NCBI RefSeq assembly: GCF_012844365.1 | Contig: NZ_CP051626.1 | Span: 1,426,001 to 1,490,000, forward strand | Reading direction: 5' to 3' | Length of the DNA stretch: 64,000 nt | DNA from: Brevibacterium sp. 'Marine' | GTDB taxonomy: Bacteria > Actinomycetota > Actinomycetes > Actinomycetales > Brevibacteriaceae | The notes under the pieces: model-generated | Database searches by the model: none | Told to the model about the DNA's origin: nothing | The model's input: only the letters and a program-made list of their open reading frames with translations | Shown here: in pieces, positions 25,884 to 33,458 of the stretch | Position numbering within the stretch: position 1 is the stretch's first letter | Layout of the letters: the number at the start of each line of letters is the position of its first letter | Made by a program: the position numbers and the translations under genes

Positions 25884-26795
25884 ATGGACGATGACGTCAC
25901 TAGGAAAAATGCGCCACCGGCAGAAGAGATGCCGCAGCATTTCCTCGGCCGTGTGCTCAAGCCGGGGGAGATGCTCGAGCACGCGCGCTATTCGTCCGTG
26001 CGCGTTGTCTCCGAGCGTCTGCGTCCATTCGTCAAACGCTATTGGGCTGTCGAATGGGACCTGCCGGACGGTGAGAGCTACCAGACGGCGACTCTGTCCG
26101 AACCGACCATCCATCTGACCTTCGAGTTCGGCAACAGCCGTCGGGCCCACGTCGACGGGCCAGGTGCGTGGGTGACCGGTCCGGTCACGAAGCGGCGCTT
26201 CGATGTGGGAATCTTCGGCCGTGGCGGAGTCTTCGGCGTGAACTTTCAGCCGGGCGCGACTCTGGCCTTCTCCGACGGGAAGCCGGCGAGCATCCGTGAT
26301 TCGACGGTCCCGGCCGAGCAGTGGTTTCCGAGGTTGGAGACCGACCTCGGACTGGCAGAGATGTTTGCGCAGTCGCAGACGGCTGAGGCACCGGAGTTCG
26401 GTGGGCTGGCCGCGTCGGTGGAGAGCTGGCTGCTGTCGTGGAGACCGCAGATGACCCCGTCGTTCGAACGGCTGAAACGGGTGCTTGACATACTTTCCGA
26501 CCCCGACGTCGTGAGCCTGAAGATCCTGGCGGAGAGAACCGATATCGGTGAACGTACCCTGCAGCGGATGTTCAGCAGCTTCTGCGGGGTCGGTGTGAAG
26601 AAGGTCCTGGCCCGGGCGCGTGTCATCGACGCCGTCGGTGCGATCGACCGCGGCTGGGACGGAACTCTGGCCGACCTCTCAGCGCACTACGGATGGTTCG
26701 ACCAATCGCACTTCAGCACGGACTTCGTTCGCGTCACCGGCTTCAGCCCCGCTGAATACGCGCAGCGGAAGTCCGCGCGGGTCAACCGGGGCTGA
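25884..26795 (+). CDS. AraC family transcriptional regulator
   Basis: A 303-residue regulator. The N-terminal about 180 residues form a sensing domain with the DUF6597-like segment RYWAVEWDLPDGESYQTATLSEPTIHLTFEFG. The C-terminal HTH_18 domain starts near residue 205 and shows LKILAERTDIGERTLQRMFSSFCGVGVKKVLARARVIDAV followed by FDQSHFSTDFVRVTGFSPAEYAQRKS, the standard two-helix-turn-helix signature. Its last 16 codons (from about PAEYAQRKSARVNRG) are duplicated 6.7 kb further on as the right repeat of the iad cassette. A CATTCT hexamer ends 6 bases before the ATG, so it is likely leaderless. Confidence 0.9.
   Translation: MDDDVTRKNAPPAEEMPQHFLGRVLKPGEMLEHARYSSVRVVSERLRPFVKRYWAVEWDLPDGESYQTATLSEPTIHLTFEFGNSRRAHVDGPGAWVTGPVTKRRFDVGIFGRGGVFGVNFQPGATLAFSDGKPASIRDSTVPAEQWFPRLETDLGLAEMFAQSQTAEAPEFGGLAASVESWLLSWRPQMTPSFERLKRVLDILSDPDVVSLKILAERTDIGERTLQRMFSSFCGVGVKKVLARARVIDAVGAIDRGWDGTLADLSAHYGWFDQSHFSTDFVRVTGFSPAEYAQRKSARVNRG
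26748..26795 (+). repeat. Left 48-bp direct repeat (3' end of the araC gene)
   Basis: This segment is identical, except for one base (T at 26753 versus C at 33416), to 33411-33458. It encodes the last 15 residues plus stop of the AraC protein. The single difference is synonymous (GCT/GCC Ala). Flanking bases on both sides differ, so the repeat ends are sharp. Confidence 0.95.
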
Positions 26796-26801
26796 CCTGG
26801 T

Positions 26802-27956
26802 TCAGCGTGGCCTCTGATCGAATGTGCTTCTGACCAGCAGCTCGCCCCCGCTGATGGTCGGGCGACCCATGGCGAATCCGTGCTGAACGGAATGCTCTTC
26901 GTCGACGAACAGCAGATCGGCGTCAGAGCCCGGTCGGATTCGACCTTTGCGCGGAAGCTTCAACGCATCTGCGGTGTTGGAGGTGACGAACGAGAGGACC
27001 TGAGACAAGGACAGTCCACTGGTGTCAGCGCACGCCCACACCTGCTCGAACAGCGTCGACTGATCTGCCACTGTCAATTCCGTCAGGCGTCCATGAGCAT
27101 CGAATTTCGGCAGACTTCCGTTGGCATCTGATGACAGAGTGAGTCGATCGAGACTGCCGCCGAACTCGGCGAACGCCTTCACAGATTCCACAGTGGACGT
27201 ACCAGCGGTCATGTCGACATAAGCACCCTTGGCTGCCAGGCCGACCGCCTCGGCGATAAGCTCGACATCACGGGTGATGTGGGTGGCATACACCGCAGGC
27301 GGAGCTATCGGATAGTCGTCGAGGAGGCGATGAAGTGGTGACAGCCGAGTCGGATGCGAACCTGTATGGAAGTGAGTGACTCCGGCTTTTCCGCTGAGAA
27401 GCCCGCCGACATGGCATTGGCTGACGACGTCGGCCAGTTCTTCGATCGTCGGTTGGAACGACCGCCGTTCGGAGATGGCGATCTCTCCGGCCCCGATCAC
27501 TTTGTCGATGAGGACGATGTCGTCGGCGACGGAACCGGTGACAGTTCGTGCGGGAAGCTGGTAGCTGCCGGTGTAGACGAATGTCGTGATGCCCTCTTCT
27601 TCGAGACCTCGAGCCTTGGCGATGAGGCCGCGGTGAGATCGGGTGATGGAGTCGGTGCCGAGGCATCCGACGACTGTGGTCACACCTGCGCGGATGATGT
27701 CGGCGACGTCGATCTCGGGTGTGCGAGTCGCATACCCGCCTTCACCTCCGCCTCCGATGATGTGCACATGGGGGTCGATGAAGCCGGGCACGGCAGTCAG
27801 CCCGGTGGCATCGATGACTGTCGAATCCGGCAGCTGTGCGACGGTGTGGCTGTCCGTCTCGCCGAGGTAGGCGATGCGTGAGCCTTCCACGAGGATGTCG
27901 CAGACACCGAGCGGTTCGGGTGCGAATACCTCCGCCCCGCGTATCAGAATGACCAT
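26802..27956 (-). CDS. iadA: Isoaspartyl dipeptidase (beta-aspartyl-peptidase)
   Basis: The 384-residue amidohydrolase-superfamily enzyme releases Asp from isoaspartyl (beta-aspartyl) dipeptides formed by protein damage. The N-terminal metal motif PGFIDPHVHIIGGGGEGG (His63, His65 and Glu72) is the IadA signature. GKAGVTHFHTGSHPTR contains the likely carbamylated Lys and His ligand, and SSDANGS carries the catalytic Asp. Length matches IadA (about 390). It lies last in the operon on the minus strand, after the ABC importer genes, with 51 bases from the adjacent ATPase gene. It ends six bases before the left repeat. Confidence 0.92.
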   Translation of the reverse strand: MVILIRGAEVFAPEPLGVCDILVEGSRIAYLGETDSHTVAQLPDSTVIDATGLTAVPGFIDPHVHIIGGGGEGGYATRTPEIDVADIIRAGVTTVVGCLGTDSITRSHRGLIAKARGLEEEGITTFVYTGSYQLPARTVTGSVADDIVLIDKVIGAGEIAISERRSFQPTIEELADVVSQCHVGGLLSGKAGVTHFHTGSHPTRLSPLHRLLDDYPIAPPAVYATHITRDVELIAEAVGLAAKGAYVDMTAGTSTVESVKAFAEFGGSLDRLTLSSDANGSLPKFDAHGRLTELTVADQSTLFEQVWACADTSGLSLSQVLSFVTSNTADALKLPRKGRIRPGSDADLLFVDEEHSVQHGFAMGRPTISGGELLVRSTFDQRPR

Positions 27957-28007
27957 GCCTCTCGTGTCCTTTCGATGCCGCTCGGCGTCCGGTATCGGCC
28001 TGTTCGG

Positions 28008-28844
28008 TCAGTCGTTGCCCGGGATGATTCCCTTACCATCGACCTTGGGGATGGCGGCCAGCAGCTTCTTCGTGTACGGGTGCTGCGGTTCATTCCAGAT
28101 CTGGTCGGTCGGAGCGACTTCGACGATGCGGCCGGCTTCCATCACTGCGACCCTGTCAGCGATGTCGCGGACAACCGAGAGATCGTGGCTGATGAATATC
28201 ATCGAGGCACCGGAGTCGATGGCGAGGTCTCGCATCATGCGAGCGATCCGTGCCTGGAGGAACGCATCGAGTGACGCAATGGGTTCATCCCCGACGAGCA
28301 CTTTCGGACCTGCGGCCAGAGCACGAGCGATTGCGATGCGCTGCCTCTGTCCGCCGGAGAACGAATGCGAGTAGCGCTGTGCTGAGTCGGACGGCAAGTC
28401 GACGGCTTCCAGCAGCGATTCGACGCTCCACGTGCCGTGAGGATTGAGCGCCAGCGCATCGTCGAGCTGGTCACGGATACGCCTGCGCGGATTGAGAGAC
28501 GCGTAAGGATTCTGGAAGACCATCTGAATGCCGAGCAGTTCCTTCGCTCTCTTCTTCAGACCGAGTGCTCTGACCGGTGTGCCGTCGAAGGTGATGGAGC
28601 CGCTCGCAGGTTTTTCCAATCCGCAGATGAGTTTGGCCAGTGTCGACTTTCCGCAGCCGGATTCGCCGACGAGTCCGAGCACTTCCGATCGACCCAGTTC
28701 CAAAGACACTCCGTTGACTGCCCGGAAGCGACCTCCGCCGTCGAGTTTGTATTCGCACGCAACGGAATCGAGTGACAACAGAGGTGCATCTGCTGCGGAG
28801 GAGCGTCCGGCGGTTGCGGTTGGAGCTTGGTCGATCGATGTCAC
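28008..28844 (-). CDS. Peptide ABC transporter ATP-binding protein (OppF/DppF type)
   Basis: The 278-residue ABC ATPase has Walker A GESGCGKST near residue 60, the signature FSGGQRQRIAIARAL, Walker B VLVGDEPIASLDAF and a switch His in MIFISHDLSV. The C-terminal EPQHPYTKKLLAAIPKVDGKG segment is typical of oligopeptide/nickel importer ATPases. Its start codon overlaps the stop of the other ATPase gene by four bases. It supplies energy to the dipeptide importer. Confidence 0.92.
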   Translation of the reverse strand: MTSIDQAPTATAGRSSAADAPLLSLDSVACEYKLDGGGRFRAVNGVSLELGRSEVLGLVGESGCGKSTLAKLICGLEKPASGSITFDGTPVRALGLKKRAKELLGIQMVFQNPYASLNPRRRIRDQLDDALALNPHGTWSVESLLEAVDLPSDSAQRYSHSFSGGQRQRIAIARALAAGPKVLVGDEPIASLDAFLQARIARMMRDLAIDSGASMIFISHDLSVVRDIADRVAVMEAGRIVEVAPTDQIWNEPQHPYTKKLLAAIPKVDGKGIIPGND

Positions 28845-29632
28845 GGGGAGACCTCCGCACCTGGCAGGGATTCGATGAGAGAGCGCGTATACTCGTGTCT
28901 GGGCGCGGTGATGATGGCCTCCCGTTCGCCGGTTTCGACGACGACGCCGTTCTTCATTACGACGATGGTGTCCGCGACCGAGGACAGCACCCCGAAATCG
29001 TGGGTGACCAGGAGCACAGCGAGGTCGAGGTCGTCGCAGAGTTCACGCAGTAGTCGGAGGATGCCTGCCTGAACGGTGACATCGAGTGCTGTAGTCGGTT
29101 CGTCGGCGATGAGGACCTTCGGGTCGCAGATGATCGCTGAGGCGAAAGCAATACGCTGCAGCTGTCCGCCGGAGAACTGGTGGGGGTATTTCTTCACCGC
29201 TTCTTCCGGGTGCGGAACTCTGGTTCGGCCGAGGATCGCGATGGCTTTGGCCAGGGCAGCTCTCTTCGATACCTTCTGGTGATGTCGAAGGTGATCGGTG
29301 ATCTGGTCGCCGACGGTGAGCATGGGATGGAATGCTGAGGCCGGATCCTGGAAGACCATCGACAGCTGCACTCCGCGCAGGCGATTGTGCTGTTTGGCAG
29401 GCATTCCCACCAGTTCGACTCCATCGAAGTCGATGCTTCCGCTCAGCTCCGCGCCTGTGGGGGAGAGCCCCATGATCGCCAAGCCGGTCTGGGTCTTGCC
29501 GGACCCAGATGCACCCGCGACTCCGGTGATGCGACCTGCTTCGAGGTCGAAAGAGACATCATCGAGAATATGAGTGGTCTTCTTCCCCGAGGTGACCAAC
29601 AGATTGAGGTCTTTGATGCTGATCATGCTCAT
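28841..29632 (-). CDS. Peptide ABC transporter ATP-binding protein (OppD/DppD type)
   Basis: A 263-residue ABC ATPase with Walker A GASGSGKTQ, signature FSGGQLQRIAFA, Walker B VLIADEPTTALDVT and switch His in VTHDFG. OppD-type subunits usually extend to about 320 residues with a C-terminal Cys-rich region; here the protein stops soon after PRHEYTRSLIESLP, so it is a short form lacking a 4Fe-4S-type tail. Both ends overlap neighbouring genes by 4 bases, indicating one co-translated operon. Confidence 0.9.
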   Translation of the reverse strand: MSMISIKDLNLLVTSGKKTTHILDDVSFDLEAGRITGVAGASGSGKTQTGLAIMGLSPTGAELSGSIDFDGVELVGMPAKQHNRLRGVQLSMVFQDPASAFHPMLTVGDQITDHLRHHQKVSKRAALAKAIAILGRTRVPHPEEAVKKYPHQFSGGQLQRIAFASAIICDPKVLIADEPTTALDVTVQAGILRLLRELCDDLDLAVLLVTHDFGVLSSVADTIVVMKNGVVVETGEREAIITAPRHEYTRSLIESLPGAEVSP

Positions 29633-30561
29633 GCGGTAGTCTCACCGACTTCCTGGGAGGTATGCGGGTCGAGAGTATCGCGCAGACTGTCGCCGATGAA
29701 GTTGAATGCCATGACAATGGTGAGGATGCAGAGTCCGGGGAAGAACGCGATCCACCAGGCCGCGAACTGAGAGACTCCTTCGCTGATCATTGCGCCCCAA
29801 TCCGGCGTCGGCGGAACGGCGCCGAGAGACAGGAACGACAGACCGGCCATGGTGAGAATGGCCGAACCGACGTCGAGAGTGGCGAGCACGACAACGGGGG
29901 ATAGGACGTTCGGGGCGATTTCACGGGCCAGTGATCTGCCCGCGCTGAATCCGAGCAGCCGTCCGGCGATGACGTATTCGCTGCTGCGTGCGGTCATCAC
30001 CAGAGACCTGGTGACACGGGCGTAGGACGGCCATGAGACTAGCAGAATCGCGATGATCGCGTTCTTCAGTCCCGGTCCGAGGGCGGCTGCGATGACCATG
30101 GCGAGGATGATTGTGGGGAAGGCGAACACCAGATCGGCGATGCGCATGATGATCTCGTCGACGGCTCGACCGAAGTACCCGGCGATAGCGCCCAGCACCG
30201 AGCCGAGCAATGCCGAACAGATGACGACGAACACCGCGGCAGGCAGTGTGGTGCGGGCGGCTACGAGGAGTCGGGAGAGTACGTCCCGGCCCAGTGCGTC
30301 GGTGCCGAGCAGATTCTCACCGTTGGGAGCAGACAACCTTGGGAAGTTCTGCGCCAAAGGGTCGAATGGGGCCAGGAGTGGTGCGAAGATCGCCACGATC
30401 AGCCAGATTACGAGGATCCCTGCGCCCACGAAACCCAGTGGAGTGCGCAGGGCCTTAGGGAAGCGGATCTGCCACCTCTTCAGCCCGGGTTCGACGGGAT
30501 CACGACGGGCCGCCTCGGTGACGGGGGCTTTGGCGGGCTGCTTCGGGGTGCCGATGCTCAT
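29629..30561 (-). CDS. Peptide ABC transporter permease (OppC/DppC type)
   Basis: The 310-residue permease begins with a polar 40-residue tail, then the first helix FVGAGILVIWLIVAIFAPLLAPF followed by the family NLLGTDALGRDVLSRLL segment and the binding-protein-dependent EAA loop (GRSLAREIAPNVLSP). A second-to-last cytoplasmic loop has PTPDWGAMISEG, characteristic of DppC. It overlaps the adjacent permease and ATPase genes by 4 bases each. Confidence 0.92.
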   Translation of the reverse strand: MSIGTPKQPAKAPVTEAARRDPVEPGLKRWQIRFPKALRTPLGFVGAGILVIWLIVAIFAPLLAPFDPLAQNFPRLSAPNGENLLGTDALGRDVLSRLLVAARTTLPAAVFVVICSALLGSVLGAIAGYFGRAVDEIIMRIADLVFAFPTIILAMVIAAALGPGLKNAIIAILLVSWPSYARVTRSLVMTARSSEYVIAGRLLGFSAGRSLAREIAPNVLSPVVVLATLDVGSAILTMAGLSFLSLGAVPPTPDWGAMISEGVSQFAAWWIAFFPGLCILTIVMAFNFIGDSLRDTLDPHTSQEVGETTA

Positions 30562-31670
30562 CTCACCCTTACTCTCGGATCCACGAAGCCGTAGATCAGG
30601 TCGACGATGAAGTTCACGAGGATGTAGACGATTCCGATGACAAGGCCCACACCCATGATGACGGGCAGGTCCAGTGTGGTTGCCCCACGGTAGGCATACT
30701 GGCCGAGTCCGTTCCAGGCGAAGACGGTCTCAGTCAGCACCGCACCGGAGAGCAGGGAGCCGAACGCCAGGCCGACGACGGTGATGATCGGGACCAGAGC
30801 TCCGCGGAAGATGTACTTGAAGACCACTGTGCGTGCCGGCAGACCTTTAGCCTTGGCCGCAGTGACATAGTCGAGTCTGATGATGTCGAGGACGCTCGAG
30901 CGGCTGAATCGAGTAAGCAGACCGACGGTGAAGAGAGCGAGAACGCATGACGGCAGAACGAGGTGGCCGAGGGCATTGGAGAATGTCGCCATCTGACCGG
31001 CCAGCAGAGAATCGACAGTGTAGAGGCCTGTCACTTTCGGTGGCGGAGTGATCCACGGGTCGAGCCGTCCGGCGCCGGGGACGACTCGAAGCTTGAAGAA
31101 GAACACGAAGTAGGCGACGGTGGCGATCCAGAACGTCGGCGCCGAGATGCCGATGAGGCTGAGGGTGCGGATCGCGTGGTCGACGAGGCTGTTCTGTTTG
31201 AGTGCGCTGAGCAGTCCGAGGAGCAATCCGAGGATGACGGAGATGAGAATCGCTCCGATACCGAGCTCGATCGAGGCGGGGAAGACCTGTCCGATCGAGG
31301 CGAGCACCGGGGTGCGCGTCTGGTTGGAGACTCCCAGATCTCCTTGGAGCAGATTGCCAAGATAGGTGAAGTATTGGACGAGGAGCGGCTGGTCGAGTCC
31401 GAGCTTCTCTCGTGTCTGCGCGACGATCTCGGGATCTGCCGCGGCCCGGTCGCCGAGGATGGCGGCGACCGGGTCAGTGGGCACGAGGTTGGTGAGCAGG
31501 AACGTCACCACGGTCACGCCCCAGATCAGAATGATCGAGATACCGATCCGGATGAGGATGAATCGGATCAGCGGGTGGAGCTTCGGCGGTTTGACTCGCT
31601 GAGCCGCGTCCGCCTCACCAGAAGCGGACGCGACATGAGCATGCTGTGGCGCAGCGGCGGCTTCCGCCAT
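30558..31670 (-). CDS. Peptide ABC transporter permease (OppB/DppB type)
   Basis: A 370-residue permease starting MAEAAAAPQHAHV (a longer frame upstream looks non-coding). After a 60-residue N-terminal extension come the DppB helix ILIRIGISIILIWGVTVVTFLLTNLVPTDP and a LGLDQPLLVQYFTYLGNLLQGDLG segment, with the EAA-like motif in TAAKAKGLPARTVVFKYIFRGALVPIITVVGL. It ends RVRVR. The start lies two bases from the stop of the substrate-binding protein gene. Confidence 0.92.
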   Translation of the reverse strand: MAEAAAAPQHAHVASASGEADAAQRVKPPKLHPLIRFILIRIGISIILIWGVTVVTFLLTNLVPTDPVAAILGDRAAADPEIVAQTREKLGLDQPLLVQYFTYLGNLLQGDLGVSNQTRTPVLASIGQVFPASIELGIGAILISVILGLLLGLLSALKQNSLVDHAIRTLSLIGISAPTFWIATVAYFVFFFKLRVVPGAGRLDPWITPPPKVTGLYTVDSLLAGQMATFSNALGHLVLPSCVLALFTVGLLTRFSRSSVLDIIRLDYVTAAKAKGLPARTVVFKYIFRGALVPIITVVGLAFGSLLSGAVLTETVFAWNGLGQYAYRGATTLDLPVIMGVGLVIGIVYILVNFIVDLIYGFVDPRVRVR

Positions 31671-31672
31671 CC

Positions 31673-33235
31673 TCACTCTGCCTTTGCGAAGTCGAACGAG
31701 ACGTCGGCGTTGGATACGAATTTCGTGATGCTCGAACCGACGGCGACGGTGCTGACCGGCTGGACGAGTGGGATCCACACCGCGGTGTCGGTGGTCGCTT
31801 TGAACAGCTTCGCGTAGGCGGCATCTCGTGCATCACCCTTCGCTTTGGCCGCTTCGTCCGCAAGTTTCTCCAGCTTCGGGTCGTCATTCCAGTTCACGCG
31901 TTCGGCAACGCTGCCGCCGGGAATGAAGACGTTGTAGTTCGTCGGATCAGGGAAGTCCGCACCCCAGGTCCCGATGCCCATCGGCTGCTTGGCCGAGCGG
32001 AAGCCGTCGAGCTGAGTCGAGCTCGGTGCGGGTTTGAGATCGAGGTTGATATCGGCCTCCTTCAGCTGCGCCTGCAGAGTCTCGGCGAGCTGCGCGAGAT
32101 CGACACCGTTGACGGCCTGATCACTCGAGTAGTGGAAGGGGACCTTCTCTCCGTCGTAGCCGGCCTTCTTCAGCAGCTTCTTCGCCTTTGCGAGGTCGCG
32201 TTCTGGGGCTTCGTCCTTTGCGACGGCGCCGACGAACTCGTTGGGTACGAGGCTGGCCATTCGCTGCGATCCCTTCCCAGCGAGGTCGATGAGTTTGTCG
32301 TAGTCGATCGCCGCCATGACAGCCTTGCGGAAATTCGGGTCTGCTGCAGGTCCGCCGATCTTCTCATCCGTGTTGTTGAAGATGTAGAGGCTGCGAGTCG
32401 AGGGCAGACTGGAGATCTTGCCCATCGAATCATCGATCTGCTTCGCCTGATCAGAGTTGAGGTCGAAAGCGACCTGCGCCTGACCTGACTGGATATCGGT
32501 CAGCTGGGTCTCGGCAGAGACATTGCGCAGCACCACGCGCTTGTACTTCGGTTCGGGACCGTTGTAGTGCTCATTCGCGGTCAGCACGACCTGGCTGTCT
32601 GCGTCGTACTTCTCCACTTTGTACGGTCCGGAGCCCTGCGAGTTCTCATTGAGGAACTGTTCGGCGCCGTCGTTCTCATCAGTAGTTCCCTCGTTTTTCT
32701 TGACGACCTTCGAGTTGACGATGCCGATCGAGGAGTTGGGGAGGATGTAGGGCAGTGCAGGGTTGGGCTCAGAGCTGGTGAGCGAAACCGTCTTGTCGTC
32801 GACCTTCTTGACCTTGACTCCGTCGAGGAAAAATGAGGGATTGCCTTTGATGCCCTGAAGACGCTTGAAGGAGAAGACGATGTCATCGGCTGTGACGGGA
32901 TCGCCGTTGGAGAACGTCGCGTCCTCGTCTTTGAGAGTGAGCGTCATCTCCTTATCGTCGTCGGACATTTCGAAGGAGCAGAGTCCGTCGGTCGGCTTGG
33001 TGAGGTCACCGTCCGCGAACTCGAGAGCAGTCTGGTAGACAGCATTGTCGATCGTCGATCCGGTGAACTCGAACTGTCGATGCGGATCGATCGTCTTGAG
33101 GTTGAAGGCAGTTTCTGCCACGAGCGTGTCGCCGGCACCGCCGGCTTCGTCGGAGCCGCTGCCGCAGGCAGCGAGCCCGGCGGTCAGTGCGAGGGTGGAG
33201 CAGATTGCGACGAGATTGCGGGACAGGCGCCTCAT
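31673..33235 (-). CDS. Peptide ABC transporter substrate-binding lipoprotein (SBP family 5)
   Basis: This 520-residue extracellular lipoprotein has signal peptide MRRLSRNLVAICSTLALTAGLAACG with a lipobox LAAC (modified Cys24). The mature part matches family 5 oligopeptide-binding proteins (segments LKTIDPHRQFEFTGSTIDNAVYQTALEF, PYKVEKYDADSQVVLTANEHYNG, FRKAVMAAIDYDKLI). It is the first gene of the operon and presumably captures isoaspartyl dipeptides or general short peptides; specificity is inferred from iadA at the other end. A ribosome site GGGAG is close to the ATG. Confidence 0.92.
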   Translation of the reverse strand: MRRLSRNLVAICSTLALTAGLAACGSGSDEAGGAGDTLVAETAFNLKTIDPHRQFEFTGSTIDNAVYQTALEFADGDLTKPTDGLCSFEMSDDDKEMTLTLKDEDATFSNGDPVTADDIVFSFKRLQGIKGNPSFFLDGVKVKKVDDKTVSLTSSEPNPALPYILPNSSIGIVNSKVVKKNEGTTDENDGAEQFLNENSQGSGPYKVEKYDADSQVVLTANEHYNGPEPKYKRVVLRNVSAETQLTDIQSGQAQVAFDLNSDQAKQIDDSMGKISSLPSTRSLYIFNNTDEKIGGPAADPNFRKAVMAAIDYDKLIDLAGKGSQRMASLVPNEFVGAVAKDEAPERDLAKAKKLLKKAGYDGEKVPFHYSSDQAVNGVDLAQLAETLQAQLKEADINLDLKPAPSSTQLDGFRSAKQPMGIGTWGADFPDPTNYNVFIPGGSVAERVNWNDDPKLEKLADEAAKAKGDARDAAYAKLFKATTDTAVWIPLVQPVSTVAVGSSITKFVSNADVSFDFAKAE

Positions 33236-33410
33236 ATGTGATCTCCCTAACAGTAAGTGTTGTGAGTCACATTAGGGTTGAAAGGCCCGCCATGCAATTC
33301 AACCTGCCACAAAGCTGGCGGAATTCCATTGTGCATTTCCGCCAACGTCTCGACCGGCGAGATGAGGCTTCTGATCTGCGGCTTCTGTCGGCCGCCGTCC
33401 TCATCATCCG
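33236..33410 (-). promoter_or_regulatory. Upstream regulatory region of the iad operon
   Basis: Only 175 bases lie between the binding-protein start and the right repeat, so this must hold the operon promoter. It contains an 8-bp inverted repeat TGGCGGAA/TTCCGCCA (33316-33323 and 33337-33344) with 13 bases between, and overlapping CACAA/TTGTG arms, which could be a regulator site. No confident -35/-10 pair is seen. It is visibly AT-richer than the flanks. Confidence 0.45.
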
Positions 33411-33458
33411 CCCGCCGAATACGCGCAGCGGAAGTCCGCGCGGGTCAACCGGGGCTGA
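33411..33458 (+). repeat. Right 48-bp direct repeat (vestigial araC 3' end)
   Basis: Copy of 26748-26795 with one base different. It still reads as the last 15 codons and stop of the AraC protein in the + direction, although no gene body precedes it. The mqo stop codon (TGA on the minus strand) falls inside it. Confidence 0.95.

Larger units (their letters stand above)
26796..33458. mobile_element. Repeat-bounded isoaspartyl-dipeptide cassette (genomic island)
   Basis: A 6.66-kb unit carries iadA, a five-gene oligopeptide ABC importer and its promoter region, and ends in the right copy of the 48-bp repeat. Without it the araC and mqo genes would be convergent neighbours overlapping by 14 bases. 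No transposase or integrase lies inside, so the route of entry (circular intermediate with homologous or site-specific integration) is inference. Spot counts suggest somewhat lower GC inside (30, 34 and 37 of 60 bases in three samples) than in flanks (41 and 42 of 60). Confidence 0.75.

Noticed and set aside
28841-29632. Truncated or broken oppD gene
   Set aside because: The frame is intact with all ABC motifs, and both ends overlap neighbours, so it is a natural short form.
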